The notes under the pieces: generated by a model | The model's database searches: none | Seen by the model: only the letters and a program-made list of their open reading frames with translations | What the model was told of the DNA's origin: nothing | From: Actinomycetospora sp. TBRC 11914 | Lineage (GTDB): Bacteria; Actinomycetota; Actinomycetes; Mycobacteriales; Pseudonocardiaceae | Direction: 5' to 3' | DNA length: 64,000 nt | Assembly: GCF_012933465.1 (NCBI RefSeq) | Contig: NZ_JABBND010000013.1 | Coordinates: forward strand, 120,921-184,920 | In this document: in pieces, positions 9,099 to 20,543 of the stretch | Layout: the number at the start of each line of letters is the position of its first letter | Position numbering within the stretch: position 1 is the stretch's first letter | Program-made: the position numbers and the translations under genes

Positions 9099-10379
9099 AT
9101 GGCGAATCGTGACTGGCTCGAGAAGGACTTCTACCGCGAGCTCGGCGTCGCCAAGGACGCCTCGCAGGACGAGATCAAGAAGGCGTACCGCAAGATCGCC
9201 CGGGAGAACCACCCCGACACCAAGCCGGGCGACGCCACGGCCGAGGCCCGGTTCAAGGCCGCGGGCGAGGCCTACGGCGTGCTCTCCGACACGGAGAAGC
9301 GCAAGGAGTACGACGAGGCCCGCAGCCTGTTCGCCGGCGGCCGCTTCGGCGGGTTCGGCGGGGGTGGCGGCGGCTTCGGCGGCCGCGGCGCGGGCACCGG
9401 GGCCACCGGTGGCTTCGACGTCAACGACCTCTTCGCCGGCGGCGGCCGTGGCAGTGGCGGGGGCGGCCTGGGCGACCTGCTCGGCGGCATCTTCGGCGGC
9501 ATGGGCGGGGCGGGCACCACGACCGACCCGACCGGCGGCATGGGCGGCGCCGGCATGGGCGGCGGCCTGGGCGGCACGACGAGCCCGCGGCGGCGCCGCG
9601 GCGCGGACGTCGAGACCGAGGTCCGCATCGACTTCGGCGAGGCCGTGAATGGCGCGACGCTCCCGCTGCGCCTCACCTCCCCGATGCGCTGCGGCACCTG
9701 TGAGGGCTCGGGCGCCAAGCCCGGCACCACCCCGCGCACCTGCCCCCGCTGCGGCGGCGCCGGACTCGTCTCGCGCAGCCAGGGCGCGTTCGCGTTCAGC
9801 GAGCCCTGCCCCGACTGCCGCGGCACCGGGCACCTCGTCGACGACCCGTGCCCGGAGTGCGGCGGCGACGGCGTCAGCTCCCGCCCGCGGACGCTGACCA
9901 TCCGCATCCCCGCCGGTGTCGAGGACGGCAAGCGCATCCGGCTCGCCGGCAAGGGCCAGCCCGGCCCGTCCGGCGGCCCGTCCGGCGACCTCTACGTCGT
10001 GGTGCACGTCGCCCCCGACGCGGTGTTCGGCCGGTCGGCCAAGAACCCCGACGACCTCACGCTCGCGCTCCCGGTGACCTACCCGGAGCTCGTCCGCGGC
10101 GCCACGGTGACGGTGCCGACGCTCGAGGGCCGCATCTCGCTGAAGGTGCCGCCGGGCAGCTCGGCCGGCCGCACGCTGCGGGTGCGCGGGCGCGGGGTCA
10201 AGCGCAAGGACGCCACCCCGGGCGACCTGCTCGTCACCCTCGAGCTCGCCGTGCCCTCGCGGCTCTCCGCCGAGGCCGACGAGGCCCTCGACGCCTACGC
10301 CCGCGCCACCGCGGGCGAGGACCCCCGCGCCCACCTCATGGATCGGGCGGAGGCCGGTCGCAGGGAGGCGGCGTCGTGA
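9099..10379 (+). CDS. dnaJ: Co-chaperone DnaJ
   Basis: Delivers unfolded clients to DnaK and stimulates its ATPase. The 426 residues contain the J domain with HPD in [11 protein letters not shown], and a long Gly/Phe-rich linker (about residues 80-165) with Gly-Gly-Met-rich runs. Four zinc-binding repeats follow ([32 protein letters not shown]), then the C-terminal client-binding domains. All zinc cysteines are present. The ATG has a GGGAGGGAGG ribosome-binding site about 10 bases upstream. The stop overlaps the hspR GTG, which couples repressor synthesis to chaperone synthesis. Confidence 0.97.
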   Translation: MANRDWLEKDFYRELGVAKDASQDEIKKAYRKIARENHPDTKPGDATAEARFKAAGEAYGVLSDTEKRKEYDEARSLFAGGRFGGFGGGGGGFGGRGAGTGATGGFDVNDLFAGGGRGSGGGGLGDLLGGIFGGMGGAGTTTDPTGGMGGAGMGGGLGGTTSPRRRRGADVETEVRIDFGEAVNGATLPLRLTSPMRCGTCEGSGAKPGTTPRTCPRCGGAGLVSRSQGAFAFSEPCPDCRGTGHLVDDPCPECGGDGVSSRPRTLTIRIPAGVEDGKRIRLAGKGQPGPSGGPSGDLYVVVHVAPDAVFGRSAKNPDDLTLALPVTYPELVRGATVTVPTLEGRISLKVPPGSSAGRTLRVRGRGVKRKDATPGDLLVTLELAVPSRLSAEADEALDAYARATAGEDPRAHLMDRAEAGRREAAS

Positions 10380-10888
10380 GCGGGCGGCGGGGCGACGGCG
10401 CGGGCCCGCAGGGCGGGTCCGCGATCCCCGGCCTGCCGGCCTGGGCCGACGAGGACACCCCGGTCTTCGTCATCTCCATCGCCGCCGAGTTCTCCGGAAT
10501 GCACGCCCAGACGCTGCGGTCCTACGACCGCATCGGCCTGGTGCGCCCCGGACGGGCCAGCGGTGGCGGCCGGCGCTACTCGGTCCGTGACATCGCCCTG
10601 CTGCGCGAGGTCCAGCGGCTCTCCCAGGAGGAGGGCGTCAACCTCGCCGGCATCAAGCGCATCATCGAGCTCGAGCGCGAGGTCGACCAGCTTACCGACC
10701 GGCTCGCCGAGGTGACCGACGAGCTCGCGCGCAGCAAGGCGCGGGTCCAGACCCTCACCGAGCAGCGCTCGGGCGGCCGGGACGACCTGCTGCCGGTCCG
10801 CCGGACCCAGTCCGTCGTCGTCTGGCAGCCCGGCCGGCGCTCCGTCGAGCCCACCGAGAGGCCCCCGGACGACGACGGCGCGCAGTGA
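10376..10888 (+). CDS. hspR: Heat-shock repressor HspR (MerR family)
   Basis: DNA-binding repressor of the dnaK and clpB promoters through HAIR boxes. The 170 residues hold a MerR-type winged helix-turn-helix ([18 protein letters not shown], then [20 protein letters not shown]) and a coiled coil with heptad-like spacing at about 105-135. A basic/hydrophobic tail contains [11 protein letters not shown], a motif I recall from actinobacterial HspR C-termini. GTGA overlap with dnaJ. It ends 15 bases before the convergent globin-reductase gene. Confidence 0.95.
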   Translation: MSGRRGDGAGPQGGSAIPGLPAWADEDTPVFVISIAAEFSGMHAQTLRSYDRIGLVRPGRASGGGRRYSVRDIALLREVQRLSQEEGVNLAGIKRIIELEREVDQLTDRLAEVTDELARSKARVQTLTEQRSGGRDDLLPVRRTQSVVVWQPGRRSVEPTERPPDDDGAQ

Positions 10889-10903
10889 CGCGCCGAACCG
10901 GCC

Positions 10904-12724
10904 TCAGTCCTCGTCGTCCTCGGTGAAGGGGTCGTAGTGGATCCGGTCCAGCGGGGTGCCGTCGACCAGCAGGGCCGCCGTTGTCGCCCGGATCATGTCC
11001 GGCGACCCGGCGACCACCACGTCGTGCTCGAGCCACGGCCCGGCGCGGGTGACGGCCTCGACGACGGTGCCCGGGGCCAGCTCGAGGTCGAGCGGGTCGG
11101 ACTCGCAGGCGCCGACGACGGCCAGCCACGGCGCGTCCTGCGCCAGGACGGCGAAGCGGTCGAGCGAGTGCAGGTCCTCGGGGGTGCGGCCGCCGACCAC
11201 CACGGTGGTCGGCCGGACGTCGACGCCGGCCGCCGCCTGGGCGGCCAGGTCCTCGCACAGCGCGAGCGCGACGGCGGCTCCGGTCCCGCCCGCGACGACG
11301 AGCAGCTCGCGCTCGGCGGCCGCGTCGGCGGTGAGCTCACCCTCGGCGGGCCCGATGCTCCAGCGCTCGCCGACCTGGCTGTGCGCGACGATGCTGCGGC
11401 TCACCCAGCCGGCCGCCACGGCGCGGACGTGGAACTCGAGGTGGCCGTCGCGGCGGGGCGCGCCGGCCGGCGTCAGGCGCCGCCACATCCGCGGGCGCTG
11501 CGGCACCTCGACGGTGACCCACTGCCCCGGGCGGTACTCGACGGGGGCGTCGGGGGCCACGGTCACGACGGCGAGGTCCCAGCTCAGCCGCCGGTGGGCC
11601 ACGACGGTGCCGGTGACGACGCCGGGCAGGGTGGCCGCGCGACGGCGGGCGGGCTCGGCCGCGAGCGAGTAGGCCAGCACCCAGGCGGCGTCGGCGCCCG
11701 GCGCCCACAGTTCGCCGGCGAACTCCCGCACCGCGCCGACCAGGGCGACGCCCACCGGCTCGTCGGCCTCGGCGTCGAGGCCCAGGGCGCGGGTCTCCTT
11801 GGCGAGCCCGCCGATCGCGGTCGCGAGCTCCCGGGGCCGGTCGACGGCCGACATCGCGGTGATCGTGGCGCGCAGCAGACGCCGCGCGGCGCGGTCGGCC
11901 TGCGTCGGGAAGTGGGCGCGCAGCCCGGGCGCGAGGCTGAACAGCAGCGCCGCGAACCAGTGCGCGAGGTCGGCCTCCTGGTCGTCGAGGCGGGACCAGA
12001 CCGCGCGCACGGCCTCCCCGGCCAGGGCCACGTCGGAGCGGGGCGAGGTCAGCGGGGTGGTGGACTCCGGGCGGACGCCCGTCGCCGGGGCGGCCCCGCG
12101 GTCGGTGAACAGGTCGTTGCCCGCGAGGGGCGCAGGCTCCTCGGCGTGAGGGACTGCGTCCTGCTGAGGTGCGGCCTGCTGGGGCGCGGCCTGTGCGGGT
12201 GCGGCCTGTGCGGGTGCGGCCTGTGCGGGTGCGGCCTGCTGGGGTGCGGCCTCGTCGGGAGCGGGCTCCGCGGGGACGCGGGGGACGATCGCGGTGCGGG
12301 CGTCGTCCGGGACGTGGCGCGGCGCGGAGGTCGCGGTACGCGGGGCGGGCGAGGGCAGCGGCGCGGTCGGGAGGGCTTCGGGCGGCGGCGGCACGGTGGG
12401 TGGCGGCGCGAGCGCGGTGGGGCCCGGGCCGGCGGCCCTCGGGGCGGGGCCCGGTGGGGTCGGGCCCGGTGGGGTCGGGCCCTGTGGCGTCGTGCCCGGG
12501 GCGGCGGGGCTCGGGGCGGGGCGGGGCGCGGCCTGGACCAGGCGCAGCACCCGGCCGCGGGCGGGCGGCGCGTCCGCGGGGACGGGCCGGGCGGGGGGTG
12601 TCGGGCCGGCGTCGGGAGCGGGGTGCTCGGCGCGCGGCGGGGTCATGTCCCGACCGGTGCTCTCGCGCGCAGCCCTACCCCTCGGCACGGCTGGGCCGAT
12701 CGGCTCGGCAGCTTCCGCCGACAT
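10904..12724 (-). CDS. Globin-coupled FAD/NAD(P)H reductase, flavohemoglobin-like (type II)
   Basis: A 606-residue protein in three parts. The disordered N-terminus (about 1-225) is rich in Pro and Ala with tandem QAAPA/QQAAP units. A globin-like domain follows from about 228 to 360. A ferredoxin-reductase module then carries YRPGQWVTVEVP (FAD side), VSRSIVAHSQVGERWSIGPAEG and LLVVAGGTGAAVALA (NAD side). In classical flavohemoglobins the proximal haem ligand is the His of an LGIxPEHY-like motif. Here the aligned stretch is LGLDAEADEPVG with Ala at that position, so haem binding is doubtful or uses another ligand. The M. tuberculosis relative Rv0385 also lies beside clpB, as I recall. It is divergent from clpB and may share its HAIR control region. 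Confidence 0.75.
   Translation of the reverse strand: MSAEAAEPIGPAVPRGRAARESTGRDMTPPRAEHPAPDAGPTPPARPVPADAPPARGRVLRLVQAAPRPAPSPAAPGTTPQGPTPPGPTPPGPAPRAAGPGPTALAPPPTVPPPPEALPTAPLPSPAPRTATSAPRHVPDDARTAIVPRVPAEPAPDEAAPQQAAPAQAAPAQAAPAQAAPQQAAPQQDAVPHAEEPAPLAGNDLFTDRGAAPATGVRPESTTPLTSPRSDVALAGEAVRAVWSRLDDQEADLAHWFAALLFSLAPGLRAHFPTQADRAARRLLRATITAMSAVDRPRELATAIGGLAKETRALGLDAEADEPVGVALVGAVREFAGELWAPGADAAWVLAYSLAAEPARRRAATLPGVVTGTVVAHRRLSWDLAVVTVAPDAPVEYRPGQWVTVEVPQRPRMWRRLTPAGAPRRDGHLEFHVRAVAAGWVSRSIVAHSQVGERWSIGPAEGELTADAAAERELLVVAGGTGAAVALALCEDLAAQAAAGVDVRPTTVVVGGRTPEDLHSLDRFAVLAQDAPWLAVVGACESDPLDLELAPGTVVEAVTRAGPWLEHDVVVAGSPDMIRATTAALLVDGTPLDRIHYDPFTEDDED
12171..12245 (-). repeat. Five 15-bp tandem repeats encoding QAAPA/QQAAP
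   Basis: Units of 15 bp based on gcggcctgtgcgggt, with the outer units slightly diverged. They encode a Pro/Ala/Gln linker in the N-terminus of the globin reductase. The copy number is likely to vary between strains through slippage without frameshift. Confidence 0.8.
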
Positions 12725-12871
12725 GCCGAACCCCCTTCGTCGCCCGGCGAAGTCCCGTCCCTCGCCTGGGTCGCGGTCATCATGACAGAGCGTGCCGCGC
12801 GGCAGCCAACCGTCCCCGTTCCGTCACTCACGGTGTTGACCGGGATGTCCGGAACGTCGAAACCGCCATGA

Positions 12872-12892
12872 GTTGAGCGGAACAGACTCAAG
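12872..12892 (+). promoter_or_regulatory. HAIR operator upstream of clpB
   Basis: GTTGAGC, 7 bases, ACTCAAG. This is the best HspR site in the window, with the right half a perfect match to the consensus. It lies in the 303-base divergent region between clpB and the globin-reductase gene, about 135 bases before the clpB start. I see no small gene in that region. Confidence 0.85.
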
Positions 12893-13027
12893 TTCCGGCA
12901 CGTTGCTCCCGGAGAAGGGTCTTCCGGACGCGTCCCGGCGCGTCGAGGAGCGACCCACCCCCCGACCACGCACGATCACCAGCACGCGAGACCCGGCCAG
13001 GAACCGGGTCGCAGAAAGGCCTCGCAG

Positions 13028-15625
<2,598 letters not shown>

Positions 15626-15639
15626 GCCCCGATTTCTGA

Positions 15640-15686
15640 GCGAAGGGCACCTTCGGTCGACTAGATCGCCCAGGGGTGCCCTTCGC
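15640..15686 (+). terminator. Terminator hairpin after clpB
   Basis: GCGAAGGGCACC at 15640-15651 pairs perfectly with GGTGCCCTTCGC at 15675-15686 across a 23-base loop, 15 bases after the clpB stop. Confidence 0.7.
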
Positions 15687-15716
15687 CGGAACCGGCGCCG
15701 CGCCCCGCGTTCCGAC

Positions 15717-15761
15717 CGAAGGGCCCCCTCGCTCGATCTATCCGAGCGCGGGGGCCCTTCG
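15717..15761 (+). terminator. Second long hairpin after clpB
   Basis: CGAAGGGCCCCC at 15717-15728 pairs with GGGGGCCCTTCG at 15750-15761, and an inner CGCTCG/CGAGCG extends the stem after one mismatch. It shares the GAAGGGC core with the previous hairpin, so the two may be copies of one element. Confidence 0.65.
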
Positions 15762-15869
15762 CTCGTCCGGGCCGGGCCGGGCCGGGCCGGCGAGGGGCAC
15801 GTGGCGCATGAACGGTCGGGTTTCGGGGTGCCTGGTGTGCTCCTCGCGCTGGGGCCGGCCCCAGCCCGA

Positions 15870-16008
15870 CCGGCGACGGGCACGTGGCGCAGCTCCGACG
15901 GGTCCGGGCCGTGCGTGGTGTGCCCCTCGAGCGGAGGGCTGTCGGCGTCCAGCCGGCGACGGGCACGTGGCGCAGCTCCGACGGGTCCGGGCCGTGCGTG
16001 GCGTGCCC
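15870..16008. repeat. Near-perfect 56-bp direct repeat with internal gggcac/gtgccc arms
   Basis: Copies at 15870-15925 and 15953-16008 differ at one position by eye (period 83). A diverged third copy begins near 15788. Each copy starts near gggcacg and ends with gtgccc, so each can fold back. The region 15626-16115 has no plausible gene: reading frames through it are not supported by start sites or protein patterns. Confidence 0.75.
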
Positions 16009-16052
16009 GTCGCGCGCCGAGCGCCCGCGTCGAGCCCCTGCCGAGCGCACCT

Positions 16053-16101
16053 CGCGAGGGGAGAGTTCCGCCGCTCTACCCGCACGAGGGCTCCCCTCGC
16101 G
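16053..16101 (-). terminator. Terminator hairpin after the ABC-F gene
   Basis: CGCGAGGGGAG at 16053-16063 pairs perfectly with CTCCCCTCGCG at 16091-16101 (27-base loop), 15 bases beyond the stop of the leftward ABC-F gene. Confidence 0.7.
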
Positions 16102-16115
16102 CCGGGGGCCGGGCG

Positions 16116-17819
16116 TCAGACCTCGCGCACCCGCCCCGCCTCGACGTGCCAGTGCCGGGTGGTCGACACCGCCGCGAGCATCCGCCGGTCGTGGGTGACC
16201 AGGAGCAGCGTGCCCTCGTACGCGTCCAGCGCCGACTCCAGCTGCTCGATGGCGGGCAGGTCGAGGTGGTTGGTCGGCTCGTCCAGGACCAGCAGGTTCA
16301 CTCCGCGGGCCTGCAGCAGCGCGAGCGCGGCACGCGTCCGCTCACCCGGCGACAGCGAGTCCGCCGCCCGGTGCACGTGCTCGGCCCCGAGCCCGAACTT
16401 CGCGAGCAGGGTCCGCACCTCCGACGTCGGCCAGCGGTCCACCTCGGGCTCCCGCGAGAAGGCGTCGAGCAGCGACGAGCCGGACGGTCTCGATGGGTCG
16501 AGCTCCCCTATCGGCGTGCTCCCCTCGATGCTTCGTCTCCCGAGCACCGCCCGCGCCTGGTCCACCTCCCCGACGACGACCCCCGACCCGAGCGAGGCGG
16601 ACCCGGCGTCGGGAGCCAGCCTCCCCAGCAGGAGGGCGAGCAGCGTCGTCTTCCCCGCGCCGTTCGCGCCCGTGACCGCGACCCGGTCGCCGTAGTCGAG
16701 CTGCAGCGTCACCGGGCCGAGCGTGAACCCGCCGCGACGCACGACCGCCCCCGTCAGCGACGCCACCACCGTCCCCGACCGCGGCGCCGCCGCGATCTCC
16801 ATCCGCAGCTCCCACTCCTTGCGGGGCTCCTCGACGACCTCGAGCCGCTCGATCCGCCGCTGGGTCTGGGACACCTTGGCGGCCTGCTTCTCGGTGGCCT
16901 CGGCACGGAACTTGCGGGCGTTCTTGTCCGAGTCGGCTCGTCCGCCCTTGCGCCGCGCGTTGCGCACGCCGTGCTCGAGCCAGTTCCGCTGCTCGTGCAT
17001 CCGCGTGGTCAGGGCGGCCCGCTTGTCCGCGTACTCCTCGTAGGCCTCCCGCGCGTGCCGGCGGGACACCGCCCGCTCCACCAGGTACGACTCGTAGCCG
17101 CCGCCGTAGAGCGCCACCTGCTGCTGGGCGAGGTCGAGCTCGAGGACCTCGGTGACCGTCCGGGCGAGGAACTCGCGGTCGTGGCTGACCAGCACCGTCG
17201 GGGCCCGCAGCTCCCGGACGAACCGCTCGAGGCGCTCCAGCCCGGCGAGGTCGAGGTCGTTGGTCGGCTCGTCGAGCAGGAACAGGTCGAAGCGGGCGAG
17301 CAGCAGCGCCGCGAGGTTGACCCGAGCCGCCTGGCCACCGGAGAGCGCCGTCATCGGGGTGTCGTCGGGCAGGGCGAGCCCGAGGTCGTCGGCGACCTCG
17401 GGCACCCGGTCGGTCAGGTCGGCGCCGCCGAGCGCGAGCCAGCGCTCGAGCGCCTCGGCGTAGCGGTCGTCGGCGCCCGCCGAGCCCGCGCCGACGGCCT
17501 CGGTGGCGGCGTCGAGCTCGGCCTGCGCGGCGGCGACCCCGGTCCGCCGGGCGAGGAACGCCGCCACGGTCTCGCCGGGGCGCGGCGCCGGCTCCTGCGG
17601 CAGGTACCCGACGGTGGCCGTGGGCGGCGCGAGCTCGACGGTGCCGGCGTCCGGGGCGGTCAGCCCGGCGAGGATCCGCAGCAGGGTCGACTTCCCCGCC
17701 CCGTTGGCGCCGACGAGCCCGACGACGTCGCCGGGGGAGACGGTGAGGTCGACGTCGGAGAAGATCGTCCGGGCACCGTGCGCGGCCGAGACGCCCCGCG
17801 CGACGAGGGTGGCGCTCAC
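16116..17819 (-). CDS. ABC-F family ribosome-associated ATPase
   Basis: Soluble protein with two ABC domains and no membrane segments. ABC-F proteins act on the ribosome, either easing stalled translation or giving antibiotic protection. The 567 residues contain first Walker A GANGAGKST, signature LSGGQAARV and Walker B LFLLDEPTNDLD. A charged linker (ARRKGGRADSDKNARKF) follows, then second Walker A GANGAGKTT, signature LSPGERTRA and LLVLDEPTNHLD. I place the start at the GTG giving VSATLVARGVSAAHG, because ABC homology begins there; the frame is open far upstream. It is a single gene ending in a clear hairpin. A housekeeping versus a resistance role cannot be told from sequence. Confidence 0.9.
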   Translation of the reverse strand: MSATLVARGVSAAHGARTIFSDVDLTVSPGDVVGLVGANGAGKSTLLRILAGLTAPDAGTVELAPPTATVGYLPQEPAPRPGETVAAFLARRTGVAAAQAELDAATEAVGAGSAGADDRYAEALERWLALGGADLTDRVPEVADDLGLALPDDTPMTALSGGQAARVNLAALLLARFDLFLLDEPTNDLDLAGLERLERFVRELRAPTVLVSHDREFLARTVTEVLELDLAQQQVALYGGGYESYLVERAVSRRHAREAYEEYADKRAALTTRMHEQRNWLEHGVRNARRKGGRADSDKNARKFRAEATEKQAAKVSQTQRRIERLEVVEEPRKEWELRMEIAAAPRSGTVVASLTGAVVRRGGFTLGPVTLQLDYGDRVAVTGANGAGKTTLLALLLGRLAPDAGSASLGSGVVVGEVDQARAVLGRRSIEGSTPIGELDPSRPSGSSLLDAFSREPEVDRWPTSEVRTLLAKFGLGAEHVHRAADSLSPGERTRAALALLQARGVNLLVLDEPTNHLDLPAIEQLESALDAYEGTLLLVTHDRRMLAAVSTTRHWHVEAGRVREV

Positions 17820-17939
17820 CTGTTCGACCCTAACCGCGCCCGCACCGCCCCTGAGCAGGCGCGTCGCCACGTCGAAAAGGCGGCCGTACCCCGAGTGTCG
17901 TCCCCCGGTGGGGTCGGGGGCAGGCCGTACGCTCGCCGG

Positions 17940-19052
17940 GTGCCTGCCTGGATCTGGTTCGTCGTGGCGCTGGTCGCCGCAGCCGGCGGCGCGCTGCTGC
18001 TCTGGTACGACCGCGCGCGCCCGACCCGCCGGGGCAACGGCCGGCGTGACTGGGCGGCCTCCAAGGGCTGGGAGTTCACCGACGCCCTGTCCTCGCCGCC
18101 GCACGCCTGGCGCTACGGCACGCTGCGCGGCGAGGGCCCCCGGGCGGCCTACGACGTGGCCACCGGCGCGGTGCCCGGCCCGGGCGGCCGCCGGCTGGGC
18201 TGCATCTTCGATCAGGAGCAGGACGGCGTGACGGTCGCGACGGTGGCCGCGGTGCGCGGCACCGTCGCCGTCCCGGTCGCGATCGAGCTGCGGCTCCCGG
18301 AGTCGCCGCGTCCCGACGACGACGAGCTCGACAACCTCGGGCAGGTCGGGCGCCGGTACGCGTTCGTCAGCAACGCCCTGGAGGGTCGCCGGCTGCTCAC
18401 CCGGCAGGTGACCGACGCGGCCGACCGCGTGGGCGCCGACGTGCCGCTGGTGTGGGCGGAGGACACCTGGGTGCTGGCCTCGATCGACCCCGACGCCGAC
18501 CCGGACCGCGTCGAGGGCCTCATCGAGTCGCTGGTCGACGTGTCGGCCGCGATCAAGGAGGCCGTCGAGGGCGGCGGCTCGCACCTGCCGGCCGCCGGCA
18601 GCCCGGCCGACGAGGCCCCGACCGCCGTCGTCGGGGGCCGGGGTCGCGCCGGGGCCGCCGTCGACGAGGCCCCGACCACGACGGTGCGCAGCGCCCGCGA
18701 GGACCCCGAGGACGAGGCGCCGACCAGCACGGTGCGCCCCGGCCGCCCCGACGACGACGCCCCGACCACCACCATCGGCGGTCGCGGCCGGACGGGCGGC
18801 GCGGGTCGGGCCCCGGCCGCGGACCGCGACGACGACGAGGACCTCGAGTACGACGAGGAGCTCGAGCGGTTCGCCTCCGGCGACGAGGACGCCAGCCCGT
18901 ACGGGCGCGGCTCCGAGCCCACACACCGCGACCGCCCGGGCGACATCCCCTACGACCTCGAGCAGGACGACCCGGGTTCCGACCCGCCGTCCGGGGACAC
19001 GCGGTCGTCGAAGGGCGCCACCTGGCGCAGCGGACCCTTCCGCGGGCGATGA
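17940..19052 (+). CDS. Membrane-anchored acidic protein with repeated DEAPT motifs
   Basis: Unknown function. The 370 residues contain one N-terminal membrane segment (about 2-22), a conserved-looking globular region (about 35-205) and an acidic disordered tail. The tail repeats DEAPTAVV (224), DEAPTTTV (242), DEAPTSTV (258) and DDAPTTTI (272). Each copy offers Thr in an acidic setting with an aliphatic residue downstream, as in sites used by mycobacterial Ser/Thr kinases and FHA domains; that is inference. The GTG lies 6 bases after TACGCT, so the mRNA is probably leaderless. It sits between clpB and pyrE like the mycobacterial Rv0383c gene, from memory. The next gene overlaps by 4 bases. 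Confidence 0.65.
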   Translation: MPAWIWFVVALVAAAGGALLLWYDRARPTRRGNGRRDWAASKGWEFTDALSSPPHAWRYGTLRGEGPRAAYDVATGAVPGPGGRRLGCIFDQEQDGVTVATVAAVRGTVAVPVAIELRLPESPRPDDDELDNLGQVGRRYAFVSNALEGRRLLTRQVTDAADRVGADVPLVWAEDTWVLASIDPDADPDRVEGLIESLVDVSAAIKEAVEGGGSHLPAAGSPADEAPTAVVGGRGRAGAAVDEAPTTTVRSAREDPEDEAPTSTVRPGRPDDDAPTTTIGGRGRTGGAGRAPAADRDDDEDLEYDEELERFASGDEDASPYGRGSEPTHRDRPGDIPYDLEQDDPGSDPPSGDTRSSKGATWRSGPFRGR

Positions 19053-19840
19053 CGGGCCCGATCGCGCGGCCCGTCGCCCTCGTCACCGGCGCCAGCTCGG
19101 GGATCGGCACCGAGTTCGCCACCCAGCTCGCGGGCCGGGGCCACGACCTCGTGCTCGTCGCGCGCGACGAGGCACGCCTCGAGGCGCTGGCGACCGAGCT
19201 CCGCGGCCGGGGGTCGCACGCCGAGGTCCTCGTGGCCGACCTTGCCGACCCGGCGGCCCGCGCCCGCGTCGAGCGCCGCCTCGCCGACCCCGGCGACGCG
19301 GCCCCGGTCGACCTGCTCGTCAACAACGCGGGCTACGGCACCGCCGGCGAGTTCATCGAGACCGACCCGGCCGTCCTCGCGGCGAACCACGAGGTCAACG
19401 TCACCGCCGTGCTGCTGCTGTGCCGCGCCGCGCTGCCCGGCATGGTCGCGCGCGGCCGCGGCGGGGTGATCAACACGTCGAGCGTGGCAGGCTTCCTGCC
19501 GGGGCGCGGCTCCGTGTACGGCGCCGGGAAGGCCTACGTCACGGCGCTCTCCCAGAACCTCTTCATGTCGGTGTACGGCACCGGGGTCCACGTCATGGCG
19601 CTGTGCCCGGGCTACACGAAGACCGAGTTCCACGAGCGCTTCGGGCAGGGCCGGCCGGGCCCGGGGTTCCTGTGGCTCGAGGCCGACCGGGTGGTCGCGG
19701 ACGCGCTCGCCGACTACGACCGGCGCCGGGAGCTGTCGGTGCCGGGGGCGGTGTACAAGGCGATCGTGGCCGGGAGCCGGCTCGTCCCGCTGCCGATCCT
19801 CCAGCGGCTCGCCCGGCGCAGCGCCTCCGGCCGGGGCTGA
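19049..19840 (+). CDS. Short-chain dehydrogenase/reductase
   Basis: NAD(P)-dependent oxidoreductase of unknown substrate, 263 residues. Nucleotide-binding TGASSGIG is followed by NNAGYG, a catalytic Ser in NTSSVAGFLPGRG and YGAGK (Tyr and Lys of the active site). The long helical C-terminus after PGYTKTEF is typical of the DltE-like classical SDRs that act on lipidic or bulky substrates. ATGA overlap with the membrane protein upstream suggests joint expression. The last codons run into a 19-bp tandem repeat. Confidence 0.8.
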   Translation: MTGPIARPVALVTGASSGIGTEFATQLAGRGHDLVLVARDEARLEALATELRGRGSHAEVLVADLADPAARARVERRLADPGDAAPVDLLVNNAGYGTAGEFIETDPAVLAANHEVNVTAVLLLCRAALPGMVARGRGGVINTSSVAGFLPGRGSVYGAGKAYVTALSQNLFMSVYGTGVHVMALCPGYTKTEFHERFGQGRPGPGFLWLEADRVVADALADYDRRRELSVPGAVYKAIVAGSRLVPLPILQRLARRSASGRG

Positions 19841-19897
19841 CGTCTCCGGCCGGGGCTGACGTCTCCGGCCGGGGCTGACGTCTCCGGCCGGGGCTGG
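19822..19897 (+). repeat. Four 19-bp tandem repeats at the 3' end of the SDR gene
   Basis: Unit cgtctccggccggggctga, with the first copy inside the SDR gene and supplying its stop codon, followed by two related cgcgggcggg-type units to about 19930. It lies just before the pyrE promoter. Extra units add in-register stop codons downstream of the gene. Confidence 0.75.
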
Positions 19898-19955
19898 CGC
19901 GGGCGGGCCGGGGCTGGCGCGGGCGGGTCGGCGTCGCGGGCGGACAATGGCGACC

Positions 19956-20543
19956 ATGAGCGACCCCACGACCACGCGGGCCGCCGTCGGCGGGGGCCCG
20001 GACGTGGACCCCGCCGCCCGCGACCGCCTCGCCGCCCTGGCCCGCGAGCTCGCCGTCGTGCACGGCCGCGTCACCCTGTCCTCGGGGCGGGAGGCCGACT
20101 GGTACGTCGACATGCGCCGGATCAGCCTCCATCACGAGGCCGCCCCGCTCATCGGCCGGCTGCTGCGGGAGATGACCGCGGACTGGGCCTACGACGCCGC
20201 CGGGGGCCTCACGATGGGCGCCGACCCGGTGGGCGCGGCGATCCTGCACGCGCCCGGGCCGCCGGTCGACGCCTTCGTGGTGCGCAAGGAGGCCAAGGCG
20301 CACGGGATGCAGCGGCGGATCGAGGGGCCCGACGTGGCCGGGCGCCGGGTCCTCGTCGTCGAGGACACCTCCACCACCGGCGACAGCCCCGTCACCGCGC
20401 TGGACGCGCTGCGGGAGGCCGGTGCCGAGGTCGTGGGGGTCGCGACGATCGTGGACCGCGACACCGGGGCCGCGGGGGTCATCGAGGGGCGCGGGGTGCC
20501 CTACCGCTCCCTGCTCGGGCTCGCCGACCTCGGCCTCGGGTGA
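19956..20543 (+). CDS. pyrE: Orotate phosphoribosyltransferase
   Basis: Joins orotate and PRPP to give OMP in pyrimidine synthesis. 195 residues from this ATG. The PRPP-binding motif is VLVVEDTSTTGDS, and upstream GGLTMGADPVGAAI and FVVRKEAKAHG match the family's catalytic loop. I prefer this ATG because a GACAAT box ends 7 bases upstream, as for a leaderless mRNA; an ATG at 19947 is an alternative. The stop overlaps the GTG of the rRNA methylase gene. Confidence 0.93.
   Translation: MSDPTTTRAAVGGGPDVDPAARDRLAALARELAVVHGRVTLSSGREADWYVDMRRISLHHEAAPLIGRLLREMTADWAYDAAGGLTMGADPVGAAILHAPGPPVDAFVVRKEAKAHGMQRRIEGPDVAGRRVLVVEDTSTTGDSPVTALDALREAGAEVVGVATIVDRDTGAAGVIEGRGVPYRSLLGLADLGLG

Noticed and set aside
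15676..16695. Protein-coding gene in the clpB to ABC-F interval
   Set aside because: The frames run through hairpins and direct repeats, have no ribosome-binding site and no recognisable protein pattern.
16116..18926. A 936-residue leftward frame extending far upstream of the ABC-F domains
   Set aside because: The part before the GTG at 17819 is Gly/Arg/Ala-rich and antisense to the membrane-protein gene at 17.9 kb. ABC homology begins at that GTG.
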